Shown here: positions 1 through 8,250 of the stretch, piece by piece
Layout of the letters: the number at the start of each line of letters is the position of its first letter
Position numbering within the stretch: position 1 is the first letter of the stretch
Assembly (NCBI RefSeq): GCF_018614035.1
Contig: NZ_JAGGPA010000059.1
Coordinates: 32,587-96,586, forward strand
Direction of reading: 5' to 3'
From: Streptomyces sp. ISL-96
Lineage (GTDB): Bacteria; Actinomycetota; Actinomycetes; Streptomycetales; Streptomycetaceae
Length of the DNA: 64,000 bases
The notes under the pieces: generated by a model
What the model was told of the DNA's origin: nothing
Database searches by the model: none
The model's input: the letters and a program-made list of their open reading frames with translations, nothing else
Translations under genes and position numbers: made by a program

Positions 1-161
1 CGGCCGGGCGACAGGCCCAGCACGGTCGGGTCCGTCAGCAGCTGCCGCAGCTTGAGGGCGCCGTTTTCCGTCGCCGGAATGGGGTCCAGGTGTGCGTACT
101 CGCTTACGCCGATGAGCACCGCGGCGGAGCGCTGCGGGTCGGGGAGCCTGTCAGCTGTCAC
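1..161 (-). CDS. Caspase-like (peptidase C14) protein, N-terminal part; rest beyond the window
   Basis: About 53 N-terminal residues are visible, starting at a GTG at 159-161. The segment SAAVLIGVSEYAHLDPIPAT followed by NGALKLRQLLTDP matches the opening beta-strand and first helix of caspase/metacaspase domains that often read ARLPDP..S.AVLIG...Y in actinobacteria. The catalytic His and Cys would lie outside the window and cannot be checked. The start overlaps the stop of the upstream EACC1 gene by 4 nt (GTGA), so the two are translationally coupled. With the kinase further upstream this resembles caspase/EACC1 biological conflict cassettes known from actinobacteria. The family call rests on a short N-terminal match. 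Confidence 0.62.
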   Translation of the reverse strand, partial: MTADRLPDPQRSAAVLIGVSEYAHLDPIPATENGALKLRQLLTDPTVLGLSPG

Positions 162-651
162 TGGTCGGTACCTCCGCCGCCGCCCGGCTCCACCTGTGCC
201 GGTGTCTGCGCCGGTGCCGGTGCCGGTGCCTGTGCATCTGCCGCGCCGTCTTCGGGCGGCGTCAGCGCGGCCAGTGCCCGCTGCACCGCTTCCTGGGTGG
301 CACCCTCGGCCGCTGGCACCAGAACGGTGCGGTCGGCCGTCGTGACGAGCAGGTCGCCGTTCGCCATGAAGGTGACGGACTGGACCTCACTCTGAATGGT
401 CACCGCCGCCTGCGGCCGGCACGCCCGCCGCCAGGCCGCCACGGCCACTACGAGGTTGGCCAGGCTGAAGGAGGAGTCCAGGGCGAGCTGGAGGGCGTCG
501 AACGCGTACCCCATGCTGCCGGGCGGGGCCGCGGCCGGCACGGGGGTTATCCGGGTGGCCGTACGCAGCTCGTCGTGCTGACGGAACCAGGCCAGCAGCG
601 AACGCTGGTCCCTCCCTGCTCGTCGTGCGGAAGAGTGACGGTGACGATCAC
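158..651 (-). pseudogene. EACC1 (effector-associated constant component 1) protein, apparent frameshift
   Basis: The uninterrupted part (GTG at 541 to the stop at 158) encodes AFDALQLALDSSFSLANLVV, then an AAWRR / VTIQ..VQSVTF region, then a Pro/Ala/Gln tail, the usual EACC1 pattern of a short helix followed by a beta-rich end. The natural start is probably the GTG at 649-651, preceded by GGGAG, giving IVTVTLPHDEQG. That frame must shift near 609-617 (run GGTCCCTCCC) to join DQRSLLAWFRQHDELRTATR, a typical EACC1 helix. One base appears to be missing. EACC1 is thought to be a constant adaptor that couples a sensor to an effector. Here the effector is the overlapping caspase-like gene. Whether the frameshift is real or a sequencing error cannot be told. 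Confidence 0.6.
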
Positions 652-749
652 GGAATGCTCCCGGCCGTAGTGGAGGTACGGGGCGTGCGAGCGTGCGGGT
701 CCCGATGCCTCACCAGCCCCCCACGCGGCACGACACTAGAGCAACGCCG

Positions 750-785
750 GTGTGGGGCCGCCCGGTTCCGCAACCATCCCCACAC
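750..785. terminator. Possible hairpin between kinase and EACC1 genes
   Basis: An 8-bp perfect inverted repeat (GTGTGGGG at 750-757, CCCCACAC at 778-785) with a 20-nt loop sits between the kinase stop and the EACC1 start. There is no T-run, so it may be a weak attenuator rather than a true terminator. Confidence 0.3.
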
Positions 786-809
786 ATGGCTGAAATTGCG
801 CCTGTTACC

Positions 810-1922
810 TCATTCGGGTGACTCGGCGGTCGTTCCGGGGCTGGGCTCCGGTGTTTCGGCGTTGCCGGGGTTGGGGGACAGCCAGGCCATGCCGATGAGT
901 ACCGCAGCCACGAAGGCGATCGCACCGGCGATCGCGCTCGCCACGCGAGGGCGGCGGCGTACGAACACGCGGGTGCTCGGCCGCTGGACCGGCGGCGCCG
1001 CGCGGCGCCGGGACGCCGGGCGCGTGGTGCCCGTGGACGGCAGCGAGTACGTCGTCGGGGCCTGCGGCGGCGCACCGTTGGCCGGGGGCGCCGGGGGAAG
1101 CGGCTGGGAGTGTCCCCGCCAGGAGTCCCGGCGGAACCAGTCGGCGGCCTGTTCGGCCGTGGGGCGGTCCTCCGGCTGCTTGGCGAGCAGGCCGAGGAGG
1201 TACGCCTCGAAGGGGGCGGGTACGTCGACGCCGAGGTTCCGCGGCGGTACGGGCGCTGCGTCCACATGCTGGTACAGCGTGCCGGTGGCGGTGTCGGCCT
1301 GGAACGGCGGGCGGCCCGCGAGCAGTTGGTAGAGCACGCAGCCGAGGGAGTACATGTCGGAGGCGGGGCCGGCGGGTCTGCCCAGCGCGCGCTCCGGGGC
1401 CAGGTAGAGGCTGGTGCCCACGATCTGGCCGGCGGTGGTGAGGGCGGTGGCGGGGTCGTCGACGAACTGGGCGATGCCGAAGTCCGCGATCTTGACCGTG
1501 CCGTCGTGGCTCGTCATCAGGTTGCCGGGCTTGATGTCCCGGTGCACGACGCCCTGGCGGTGGGCCGCGGCCAGGCCGGCGGCGGCCTGGGCGGCGATGT
1601 TGGCGACCCGCTCGGCGCGCAGCGCTCCTTCGGAGACGAGGGTCTGAGCCAGGCTCGTCCCCTCGACGAGTTCCATGACGAGGTAGAAGCGGTCCTCCCA
1701 GGCCCCGAAGTCGAACACCGCCACCAGGTGGGGGTGGCTCAGCCGGGCGGCGGTCTGGGCCTCCAGGCGGAATCGGGCAGCTGCCGACGCGTCAGCTCCG
1801 TTACCGAGCAGCAGTTTGACGGCGACTGGCCGGCCCAGCACCTCGTCCGTGGCCCGCCAGACCTCACCCATCCCGCCCCGCCCGATGGGTGTGTCCAGCC
1901 GGTATCTGTCCGCCACCAGCAC
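810..1922 (-). CDS. Serine/threonine protein kinase, membrane-anchored
   Basis: 370 residues from a GTG start (MLVADRYRLD). Hanks-type kinase motifs are in order: Gly-rich loop GRGGMGEV (about residue 14), invariant Lys in VAVKLL (about 35), catalytic HRDIKPGN (about 126), DFG (about 147) and APE (about 175). A basic, proline-rich linker follows the catalytic domain, then one membrane segment (ASAIAGAIAFVAAVLIGMAWL, about residues 327-348) and a short outer tail. There are no PASTA repeats, so the outside part is unlikely to be a PknB-type muropeptide sensor. It lies upstream of the EACC1 and caspase-like genes on the same strand, a layout in which a kinase could serve as the switch of a conflict system. 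That role is inference; the kinase call is firm. Confidence 0.93.
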   Translation of the reverse strand: MLVADRYRLDTPIGRGGMGEVWRATDEVLGRPVAVKLLLGNGADASAAARFRLEAQTAARLSHPHLVAVFDFGAWEDRFYLVMELVEGTSLAQTLVSEGALRAERVANIAAQAAAGLAAAHRQGVVHRDIKPGNLMTSHDGTVKIADFGIAQFVDDPATALTTAGQIVGTSLYLAPERALGRPAGPASDMYSLGCVLYQLLAGRPPFQADTATGTLYQHVDAAPVPPRNLGVDVPAPFEAYLLGLLAKQPEDRPTAEQAADWFRRDSWRGHSQPLPPAPPANGAPPQAPTTYSLPSTGTTRPASRRRAAPPVQRPSTRVFVRRRPRVASAIAGAIAFVAAVLIGMAWLSPNPGNAETPEPSPGTTAESPE

Positions 1923-2079
1923 TTGCGCACCAACCCCGATTCACTCTGACAATCTCAAGGCTGCTGAACCTACTTCACCCCGTTGTCGCCCTTTCCGGTG
2001 AGGGCGGCAGTTACGGTACGCGGCTCGTCCCTGCGCGAGCCTTCGCGGGTGCGGAGGGCTGCGCGGTGAGAATCCCGCT

Positions 2080-2670
2080 ATGAACGCATTTGATCTTGGG
2101 CTAACGCTGCCGTTCCCTGTGCGGCGGGCCTTTCGCCGTTCCGGCGCTCTGCTGCTGACCGTACTCATGGTGCTCACCGGCCTCTCGCTCTCGGCCGGGG
2201 CCGCCTCCGCCGACGCCGCGGGCGGTTCGGCGTACAGGACGGCCGTCGTCGGGACACTGGACCCCTCCGTCGAGCCGTGCACCAGCACCGATCCCGTCGT
2301 CTGCCGGATCCGGGAGATGAGCCCCGCCGAGCGTGCCGAGGCGCGGGAGGTGCGGATCCGCTACCACCAACTGCTCGACCAGATGGAGCAGACGGCCGCC
2401 GGCATGCGCGCCGACGGCCGCGACGACGAGGAGATCGCGCGGCGGCTGGTGGACATGCGCAACGAGGCCAAGGACATCACCCGGGCCGGCATGTCCGAGG
2501 AGGCGGTCGCGGCGCTGGAGGCGCGCAATATGGAGAAGTACGGCAACCCGCTGGGGCCGACGGCCGATCAGCAGTACGCCAGGTACGGCAGCTGGGCCAA
2601 GGTCATCGACGCCGCGACCCGCAGCAATGCCGCCATCGACCGGGAACTCGGGCTGGAGCCGCGCCACTGA
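2080..2670 (+). CDS. Secreted protein of unknown function
   Basis: 196 residues. A twin-Arg-free signal peptide is clear: RRAFRRSG, a hydrophobic stretch (ALLLTVLMVLTGLSLSAGA) and an Ala-rich cleavage region near ASADA. The mature part has one Cys pair (EPCTSTDPVVC) and then a long, charged helical region (EMSPAERAEAREVRIRYHQL onward) that looks like a helical bundle. I recognise no catalytic motif. The gene overlaps the next by one base (TGATG), so they are probably co-translated. Confidence 0.7.
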   Translation: MNAFDLGLTLPFPVRRAFRRSGALLLTVLMVLTGLSLSAGAASADAAGGSAYRTAVVGTLDPSVEPCTSTDPVVCRIREMSPAERAEAREVRIRYHQLLDQMEQTAAGMRADGRDDEEIARRLVDMRNEAKDITRAGMSEEAVAALEARNMEKYGNPLGPTADQQYARYGSWAKVIDAATRSNAAIDRELGLEPRH

Positions 2671-3116
2671 TGCACGTCATAGTTCTGCAGGATTACGACC
2701 ACCACGGCCGGGTGTGGGGACTGGACCCCTTGACGGGGGCTTCGGCGCCGGCATCCGGCCGTTGCCATGGGTTCGTCCGGCTGCCCGGTGGCGAGGGCGG
2801 GCAGGCCGCTGCCCTGTACGCCGACGCGGGGAAGCTGTGGCTGCAGTACGGGGAGCTGCGCTGGGACTGCGAGACGGTTGTGGTGCGCCATGCCCGGCGG
2901 CCGGACGGGGCGCACGTGTTCACCGTCCTCGGCGGCGGGGGTACGGAGCTTGAGGTGCGCTGCCCGGCGCCGGACCCCGGGCCGTTCGATCCGACGTACG
3001 ACTGGATTGACACACTCGCCGACGATTTCTTCCTCTGGGCGGCCGGTCAACTCGCGGAGGGGGAAGGACGCAGGGCTCTTCTTGAGCACTTCCTGAACGG
3101 CTTCGATCCCGTGTGA
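2670..3116 (+). CDS. Conserved hypothetical protein coupled to the secreted protein
   Basis: 148 residues starting MHVIVLQDYDHHG; the ATG shares its A with the preceding stop codon. No signal peptide or membrane segment. The sequence alternates beta-prone stretches (VWGLDPL, KLWLQYGELRWDCETVVV, HVFTVLGGG) and ends in a helix rich in aromatic and acidic residues (DWIDTLADDFFLWAAG). No known motif is seen. Coupling to the secreted gene suggests a shared role, but what it is cannot be read from sequence. Confidence 0.65.
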   Translation: MHVIVLQDYDHHGRVWGLDPLTGASAPASGRCHGFVRLPGGEGGQAAALYADAGKLWLQYGELRWDCETVVVRHARRPDGAHVFTVLGGGGTELEVRCPAPDPGPFDPTYDWIDTLADDFFLWAAGQLAEGEGRRALLEHFLNGFDPV

Positions 3117-3129
3117 GGGTGGTGGGGGT

Positions 3130-3708
3130 TCAGGCGAACAGGAAGGTTGTGGTGGTGGCCGCGCCCAGGGCCGCTCCCGCCACGGTCTGCGCGACGGTGT
3201 GGTAGCGCAGGGCGACGCGGGACCAGCAGACGGCGGCGGTCATGGCGTAGGCGAGCAGCCACCAGCGGGAGTGCACGACGGCGAGCAGCGCCACGACGGC
3301 CGACGCGACCGCCGAGTCCACCGAGATCTTCCAGACGGTGTTCACGGTGAGGAGGAGGACGGTCATCCCCCACAGGCCGAGCATCGCGAAGAGTATGCCG
3401 GTGGGGGCTTGTGCGAGGAGCATGACGAGCGAGCCGGCGCCTACGGAACCGAGTATCACGAAGAAGATCGGGGCCCGCTTGGTGCGGTCGACGACGTGCC
3501 GGTCGCCCCACCTTCCGCGCTTGCGCTCCCATTCGATGTAGCCGGCGGGGACGATGCCCGCGCACAGCGCGCCGAGCAGGCCCCACAGCAGCCCGGTCCA
3601 GTCGCCGGCGGCGGCAAGCCCGATGCCGAGCATGCCCGCCAGCAGGACGTTGCGGGGCTGGAGGACTTCGGTGACGGTACGGGCTGTCGTGGTCGTGCGG
3701 GGGTCCAC
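3130..3708 (-). CDS. PAP2-like integral membrane protein
   Basis: 192 residues from a GTG at 3706-3708, chosen because GGAGAG lies 6 nt upstream; an ATG at 3750 is possible. Six or so hydrophobic segments are visible. The C-terminal third (SRWWLLAYAMT, then SRVALRYHTVAQTVAGAALG) matches the last conserved block of type-2 phosphatidic acid phosphatases, SR-x5-H-x6-G, with the His in RYHT. The usual first motif (K-x6-RP) is not obvious, so catalysis is uncertain. Convergent with the preceding gene, with 13 bp between stops. Confidence 0.65.
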   Translation of the reverse strand: MDPRTTTTARTVTEVLQPRNVLLAGMLGIGLAAAGDWTGLLWGLLGALCAGIVPAGYIEWERKRGRWGDRHVVDRTKRAPIFFVILGSVGAGSLVMLLAQAPTGILFAMLGLWGMTVLLLTVNTVWKISVDSAVASAVVALLAVVHSRWWLLAYAMTAAVCWSRVALRYHTVAQTVAGAALGAATTTTFLFA

Positions 3709-3880
3709 GTGCTTCTCTCCATGGGGCGGGTGGTCGTCGGGTGACGCCATCGAACCGTAAGCACTTGGGCCGCCGTCCTCCCGGCCGGGTGACGGTGCTG
3801 TGCGCCTGGGGGGCTACCCCCACCAGTGGTGTCATGCCTGCCGCATGGGCAGGAGCGATCCGTTCAACAACCCTTGTCGC

Positions 3881-5401
3881 ATGCCGACTTACTCCCACAG
3901 AGCCACCAGGACTCTCCTCCTCGCACTCTCCGCCGCAGCCGTCGCGTCCACGCTGAGTGCTGCGCCTGCCGCCGGCGCTGCCACCGCCGGTTCACCCGCT
4001 CTTGCGTGGCAGCCCTGCGCCAAGGACGGCGGTCCCGCCGGCCAGGAGTGCGCCAAGCTGCCCGTACCGCTCGACTACCGCGACCCGGACGGCCCGCAGC
4101 TCAGCCTCGCCGTGTCCCGCCTCCGCAGCGACCGGCCGGAGGCGCGGCGCGGGACGCTGCTGGTGATCGCCGGAGGGCCGGGCGGTTCCGGTGTGCAGCG
4201 GCTGACGCAGAAGGGGGCGGCGCTGCGGAAGGAGATGGCGGGCGCGTACGACATCGTCAGCTTCGACCCGCGTGGCGTGGGCAAGAGCGCCACGGCGAGC
4301 TGCGGGCTCGACGAGGGCGACCGCCACCTGGTGACCCTGCGCTCCTGGCCCGGCCAGGACGGCGCGATCGCCGACAGCCTCGCCCGGTCCCGGCGTGTCG
4401 CCGACGCCTGCCACCGCAACGGCGGCGCCGAGCTGCGCAGCTTCACCACCGCCAACGAGGTACGCGACATCGAGCGGTTCCGGCGGGCGCTGGGCGAGGA
4501 GAGGCTTTCGGCCTGGGGATCCTCGTACGGGGCGTACGTCGGGGCGGTGTACGCGCAGAAGTACCCGCGGCACACCGACCGCTGGGTGCTGGACAGCATC
4601 GGGGACCCCGACCCGGCCCGCGTGGCGCGGGGCTGGCTGGCGAACATGTCGGTTGGCGCGGAGAGCCGCTTCCCCGACTTCGCGGCCTGGGCGTCGGATC
4701 CGGCACGCGATGAGGAGGGGCTAGAGGGGCTGCGGCTGGCGCAGCGGCCCGCGGACGTACGTCCGATGTTCCTCGCGCTGGCGGCGGAGCTGGACCGGGA
4801 GCCGAAGCCGTCGGACACGCCGAATGTTCCGCTGACCGGCAACCGTCTGCGTCAGGCCCTGCAGAACGCCCTGTACAGCGACAGCGCCTTCCCCCGGCTG
4901 GCCCGGCTCATCAAGCAGGCTCAGGACCCGGGCTCGACGCCTGTTCTGACGCCCGACATCGCCGGGGCCCTGTCGGACCAGGACGCGGCGGTCACGATGG
5001 CGGTCATCTGCAACGACGTCCGCTGGCCGGCTCCCGCGGCATCTTCGTACGAGCGTGCGGTGGCCGCCGACCGCGCCCGGTACCCGCTCACGGCCGGGAT
5101 GCCGGTGAACGTCACGCCCTGTGCCTTCTGGAAGGACGCGCCGGCGGAGAAGCCCACCCGGATCACCGGCCGGGGCCCGTCCAACATCCTGATGGTCCAG
5201 AACCTGCGGGACCCCGCCACCCCGTACTCCGGCGCCCTGAAGATGCGCGAGGCACTCGGCGACCGCGCCCGCCTCGTCACGGTCGAGCACGGCGGCCACG
5301 GCGTCTACCTGGGCAACGGCAACGCCTGCGGCGACCGCGAGGTCACCACCTTCCTCACGACGGGCGGGCGCCCGGCGCGCGACACCTACTGCGCGGACTG
5401 A
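3881..5401 (+). CDS. Secreted alpha/beta-hydrolase peptidase, S33/tripeptidyl aminopeptidase type
   Basis: 506 residues from MPTYSHRATR, chosen because it starts a standard signal peptide (LLLALSAAAVASTLSAAPAAGA); longer in-frame ATGs add a non-signal leader. An oxyanion loop GGPGGSG follows at about residue 85 and the nucleophile elbow GSSYGAY (GxSxG) at about 200. The C-terminal part ends with VTVEHGGHGVYL, placing the catalytic His in the usual TAP-like C-terminal domain. Family members cleave short peptides from the N-terminus outside the cell, and are the main mycelial tripeptidyl aminopeptidases of streptomycetes. Monocistronic by context. Confidence 0.88.
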   Translation: MPTYSHRATRTLLLALSAAAVASTLSAAPAAGAATAGSPALAWQPCAKDGGPAGQECAKLPVPLDYRDPDGPQLSLAVSRLRSDRPEARRGTLLVIAGGPGGSGVQRLTQKGAALRKEMAGAYDIVSFDPRGVGKSATASCGLDEGDRHLVTLRSWPGQDGAIADSLARSRRVADACHRNGGAELRSFTTANEVRDIERFRRALGEERLSAWGSSYGAYVGAVYAQKYPRHTDRWVLDSIGDPDPARVARGWLANMSVGAESRFPDFAAWASDPARDEEGLEGLRLAQRPADVRPMFLALAAELDREPKPSDTPNVPLTGNRLRQALQNALYSDSAFPRLARLIKQAQDPGSTPVLTPDIAGALSDQDAAVTMAVICNDVRWPAPAASSYERAVAADRARYPLTAGMPVNVTPCAFWKDAPAEKPTRITGRGPSNILMVQNLRDPATPYSGALKMREALGDRARLVTVEHGGHGVYLGNGNACGDREVTTFLTTGGRPARDTYCAD

Positions 5402-5445
5402 ACGCCCCTGAACGCCCCTGAACGCCCCTGAACGCCCCTGAACGC
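5401..5445. repeat. Four tandem copies of a 10-bp unit after the peptidase gene
   Basis: AACGCCCCTG occurs four times in a row (5401-5440), followed by a partial copy AACGC. The first unit starts at the last base of the peptidase stop codon. A replication-slippage tract is the simplest explanation. Confidence 0.9.
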
Positions 5446-6189
5446 TCACTGTTCGTCGATGCGGACCATCGCGAGCGTGATGTTGTCGGGCCCTCCGGCC
5501 TCGATGGCCGCCTTCCACAGCTCGAAGGCGGCCCTTCCGCCGTCGTGCTCCCGCAGCACGCCCTCGATCACTTCGTCCGGGCACGGGTCGGTCAGCCCGT
5601 CGGTGCACACCAGGTAGCGATCGCCCGTGGACAGGGGATGGGTCGCCACATGGGGTGTGATGGCGCTGAACGTGGGGCTGCCGCCGAGCGTCTGGGTGAC
5701 GGCTGACGTGGTGCGATGTCCGGGCGCCGGCAGCGGGCTGTCGTCCACGCTCACCTGCCGCAGTCCGTCGCGGCCGGCGGCGAAGACCTTGCTGTCGCCG
5801 ACGTTGAACGACAGCAGCGAGTCCGCCTTGACGACGGTGCCCGCGACCGTGGTCCCCATGGTGATCAGTTCCGGATCGTCGTCAGCTGCCGAGTAGACCG
5901 CCTGATTGCAGACGTCCAGAGCGTCACGGACGGACTGTTCGTCGTCCAACGAGGGGCCGAGCGAGGCGAGTTGGCGTACGACGAGTGAACTGGCCACCTC
6001 GCCGGCCGGCTGCCCGCCCAGCCCGTCGGCCACGGCCACGACCAGCGGTGTGCCGAGGGGGAACACCAGCGTCTGGGGATTCTCGGTCACGGTGTCGCAC
6101 AGGGTCCACGGGCCGACGACGAGGCTGTCCTCGTTGTGATCGCGGATCAGCCCGGGGTGGCTCAAGGCAGTCACAGTTATGTACGGCAC
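5446..6189 (-). CDS. PP2C-family serine/threonine phosphatase
   Basis: 247 residues from a GTG at 6187-6189 (VPYITVTALSHPGLIRDHNEDS); a GGAGAGG upstream favours this over a longer start at 6300. Metal-binding motifs of PP2C are present: RDHNED near the start, VAVADGLGG, a GDSK element, LVCTDGLTD and GGPDNIT at the end. No membrane segment or sensor domain is seen, so it should be cytoplasmic. It may dephosphorylate kinase substrates; the kinase 3.5 kb away is on the same strand but not in an operon with it. Confidence 0.9.
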   Translation of the reverse strand: MPYITVTALSHPGLIRDHNEDSLVVGPWTLCDTVTENPQTLVFPLGTPLVVAVADGLGGQPAGEVASSLVVRQLASLGPSLDDEQSVRDALDVCNQAVYSAADDDPELITMGTTVAGTVVKADSLLSFNVGDSKVFAAGRDGLRQVSVDDSPLPAPGHRTTSAVTQTLGGSPTFSAITPHVATHPLSTGDRYLVCTDGLTDPCPDEVIEGVLREHDGGRAAFELWKAAIEAGGPDNITLAMVRIDEQ

Positions 6190-6341
6190 CGCGATGTCCC
6201 GCCTCTCCGTAACGGAAGGCCTGGCCTGTCCCTCACTTCCATTGTCACGCCGTCGGCAGAGGGCGCCTACCCGCGCGTCAGTCACAGAAAGTGACCTCAC
6301 TCCGCCATTCTCCTACCGAGAGTAATTGCGCTGCGCCACGC

Positions 6342-7109
6342 TCACGGCGGCGCGGGCGTACGGCTCACCGTCCGGCCCAGCGCGGCCGCCGCCCGCCCGA
6401 ACAGCGCGGCGTCCACGACGGCCGCGCCGCCCGTGTCGTTGTTGAAGTACGCGAACACATCCGCCTCATCCGGCCAGGCGTCCGCGATGCGCCGGGCCCA
6501 GGACGCCAGTGCCTGACGGCCGTAGCGCGGCGCCGGCTCGGCGCTGCCGCCGTGGAACCGTACGTACCCCCAGGAGGCCGTACGCCACAGTGGCGTCACC
6601 GGGCGCGAACCCCGGTCCGCCCAGCACAGTGCGCTCCCGTGCCGTTCCAGCACCGCCCTCAGCTCCCGCTCCGCCTCCCACCACGAGGCGTGGCGGAGCT
6701 CGACGGCGACCCGTACCGAGCCGGGAAAGCAGCTCAGGCAGGCGTCCAGAGCCCCGGTGTCCTGCCGGAAGTTCGGTGGCAGTTGCAGCAGTACGGGCCC
6801 CATGCGGCCGCCGAGGCCGTCGGTACGGTCCATCAGCCGGCTCACCGGCTCCTCGGGCTCGCGCAGCCGCTTCAGGTGGGTCAGGTAGCGGCTGGCCTTG
6901 ACCGCCATGACGAAGCCGTCCGGTGTCCGCTCGCGCCAGGAGGCGAAGATCTCCCTGCTGGGCAGCCGGTAGAAGGCGTTGTTGTTCTCGATGGTGGCGA
7001 AGTGGCGGGCGTACTCCTCCAGCCAGAGCCGCTGCGGCTGCTTCGGCGGATAGAAGACGCCGCGCCAGTCCTTGTACTGCCACCCTGAGGTTCCGACGAG
7101 CATGGGCAT
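6342..7109 (-). CDS. DUF72 (YecE-like) TIM-barrel protein
   Basis: About 255 residues. The N-terminus MLVGTSGWQYKDWRGVFYP and the later blocks NNNAFYRLPS, VKASRYLTHLKRL, LLQLPPNF and AYFNND are diagnostic of DUF72. The family has a TIM-barrel fold and no settled biochemical role. Four in-frame ATGs (7127, 7121, 7109, 7103) sit inside a perfect inverted repeat, so the start is uncertain; 7109 (MPMLVGTSG) is given because the conserved domain begins there. The upstream FN3 remnant ends 14-32 bp before it on the same strand. Confidence 0.85.
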   Translation of the reverse strand: MPMLVGTSGWQYKDWRGVFYPPKQPQRLWLEEYARHFATIENNNAFYRLPSREIFASWRERTPDGFVMAVKASRYLTHLKRLREPEEPVSRLMDRTDGLGGRMGPVLLQLPPNFRQDTGALDACLSCFPGSVRVAVELRHASWWEAERELRAVLERHGSALCWADRGSRPVTPLWRTASWGYVRFHGGSAEPAPRYGRQALASWARRIADAWPDEADVFAYFNNDTGGAAVVDAALFGRAAAALGRTVSRTPAPP

Positions 7110-7129
7110 GGTCCGATCCATGCCCATGC
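7100..7129. repeat. Perfect 12-bp inverted repeat over the DUF72 start
   Basis: GCATGGGCATGG (7100-7111), 6-nt spacer, CCATGCCCATGC (7118-7129). Read on the minus strand it would place two or three candidate ATGs in the arms of an RNA hairpin, which could hide or reveal the start codon. Confidence 0.85.
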
Positions 7130-7140
7130 CTTCACGGGCG

Positions 7141-8217
7141 TTACTGCACGGGCGGCAGAATCACCCAGTCCGCGTCGGGGGCCGACTGGGTACCGTCGGC
7201 GTACACGGCGGTCACCCGGTAGAAGTGGGTGGTGCCGGTGGGGACACCGGAGTCCGTGTACCACTGCTCGGTGACGGGCTCGGGGGTCAGCTTCTCGTAC
7301 GCCTCGGTGGCCGGGTTCCAGCGGTGGACCAGGTAGCCGGTCGCGTCGGCGGCGCCGTCCCAGGTGAGCTCCACCTTGCCGGGGGCGTCTCCCGGGTACG
7401 TGGTGAGCGAGACCGGGGAACCGTCGGGGGTCTCGACGGACGGCGTCATGTCCTTCTCGGTGACGACCACGACATTGGCGTTACGGGTCCACTTGAAGCT
7501 GGAGTTGCCGGAGGTGTCCACGGCGTCGATGAAGAAGCACTTCTCCTCGCCGTCGGGAAGCCGCTCGTGGGTGTAGGCCGTGTCACCCGGACCGAAGTAC
7601 GCGATCGCGGAGGCCGAGCAGACCTGCTCCTCGCCGTCGCTGAACAGCTCGCCGCTGTAGACCTCGTACCGCGCCAGGTCCGGCTCGGTGTTGCTGTCCC
7701 AGTCCAGGACGATGCCGTACTCGGTCGCCTCGGCGGTCAGTCCGGTGACGGCGGCGGGCGGCGTCTGGTCCGCCTCGAGCGTGGTGACGGTCACCGTGGG
7801 GGAGGGGAGCGATTTGACCGAGCGGTCGTCGTGTCCCTTGATCACGTAGTGGTACTTGGCGCCGCTGCCCGCAGAGGAATCGGTGCAGGTGTACTGGACC
7901 CGGCCGTCGGCGAGCCCCTTCGAGGTCGTGCCGCACCGCACCGGCTCGGCGGAGGTGTCCACGGGGAGCGTCGACGAACGGTAGACGTGGAAGCCGAAGT
8001 AGTCGCCGTCCGTGTCAGGGTCGATCTTCCACTGCAGGACGGCCTTGCCGATCCCCGGCGTCGCGGTGACGTCGTGCGGCGCCGCGACGGGGCGGGGCGC
8101 CGTACGGGGCCTCCAAGCGAGTGAAAGCCCGGCACGTCGCGATCGGCGTGCACGCCGAAAAGCGTACTGGCGGGTTATCTGTTGCAAGCCCACCGGCCGT
8201 GGCGGGCACTGCGTCAC
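7141..8217 (-). pseudogene. Fibronectin type III repeat protein, probably 5'-truncated
   Basis: The open frame codes 358 residues, but family-like sequence starts only at about residue 45 (PHDVTATPGIGKAVLQW). Three FN3-like repeats follow (VLQWKIDPDTDGDYFGFHVYR, GIVLDWDSNTEPDLARYEVY, VELTWDGAADATGYLVHRWN). The first 40 residues (MTQCPPRPVGLQQITRQYAF) are basic, not a signal peptide, and lie 34 bp from the divergent Rpf gene. FN3 proteins of this sort are normally secreted and in this genome begin with a signal peptide and PA14 domain (compare 34263-36672). I infer that the front half was lost by rearrangement. An intact short intracellular protein is the alternative. Confidence 0.6.
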
Positions 8218-8250
8218 GGCGCTGCCGGAAGTCAGCGGAGGAGAACCCGG

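Noticed and set aside
8100..8250. c-di-AMP (ydaO-type) riboswitch upstream of the Rpf-like gene
   Set aside because: Such riboswitches are common before rpf genes, but the conserved sequence blocks are not seen and the space to the divergent FN3 frame is short.
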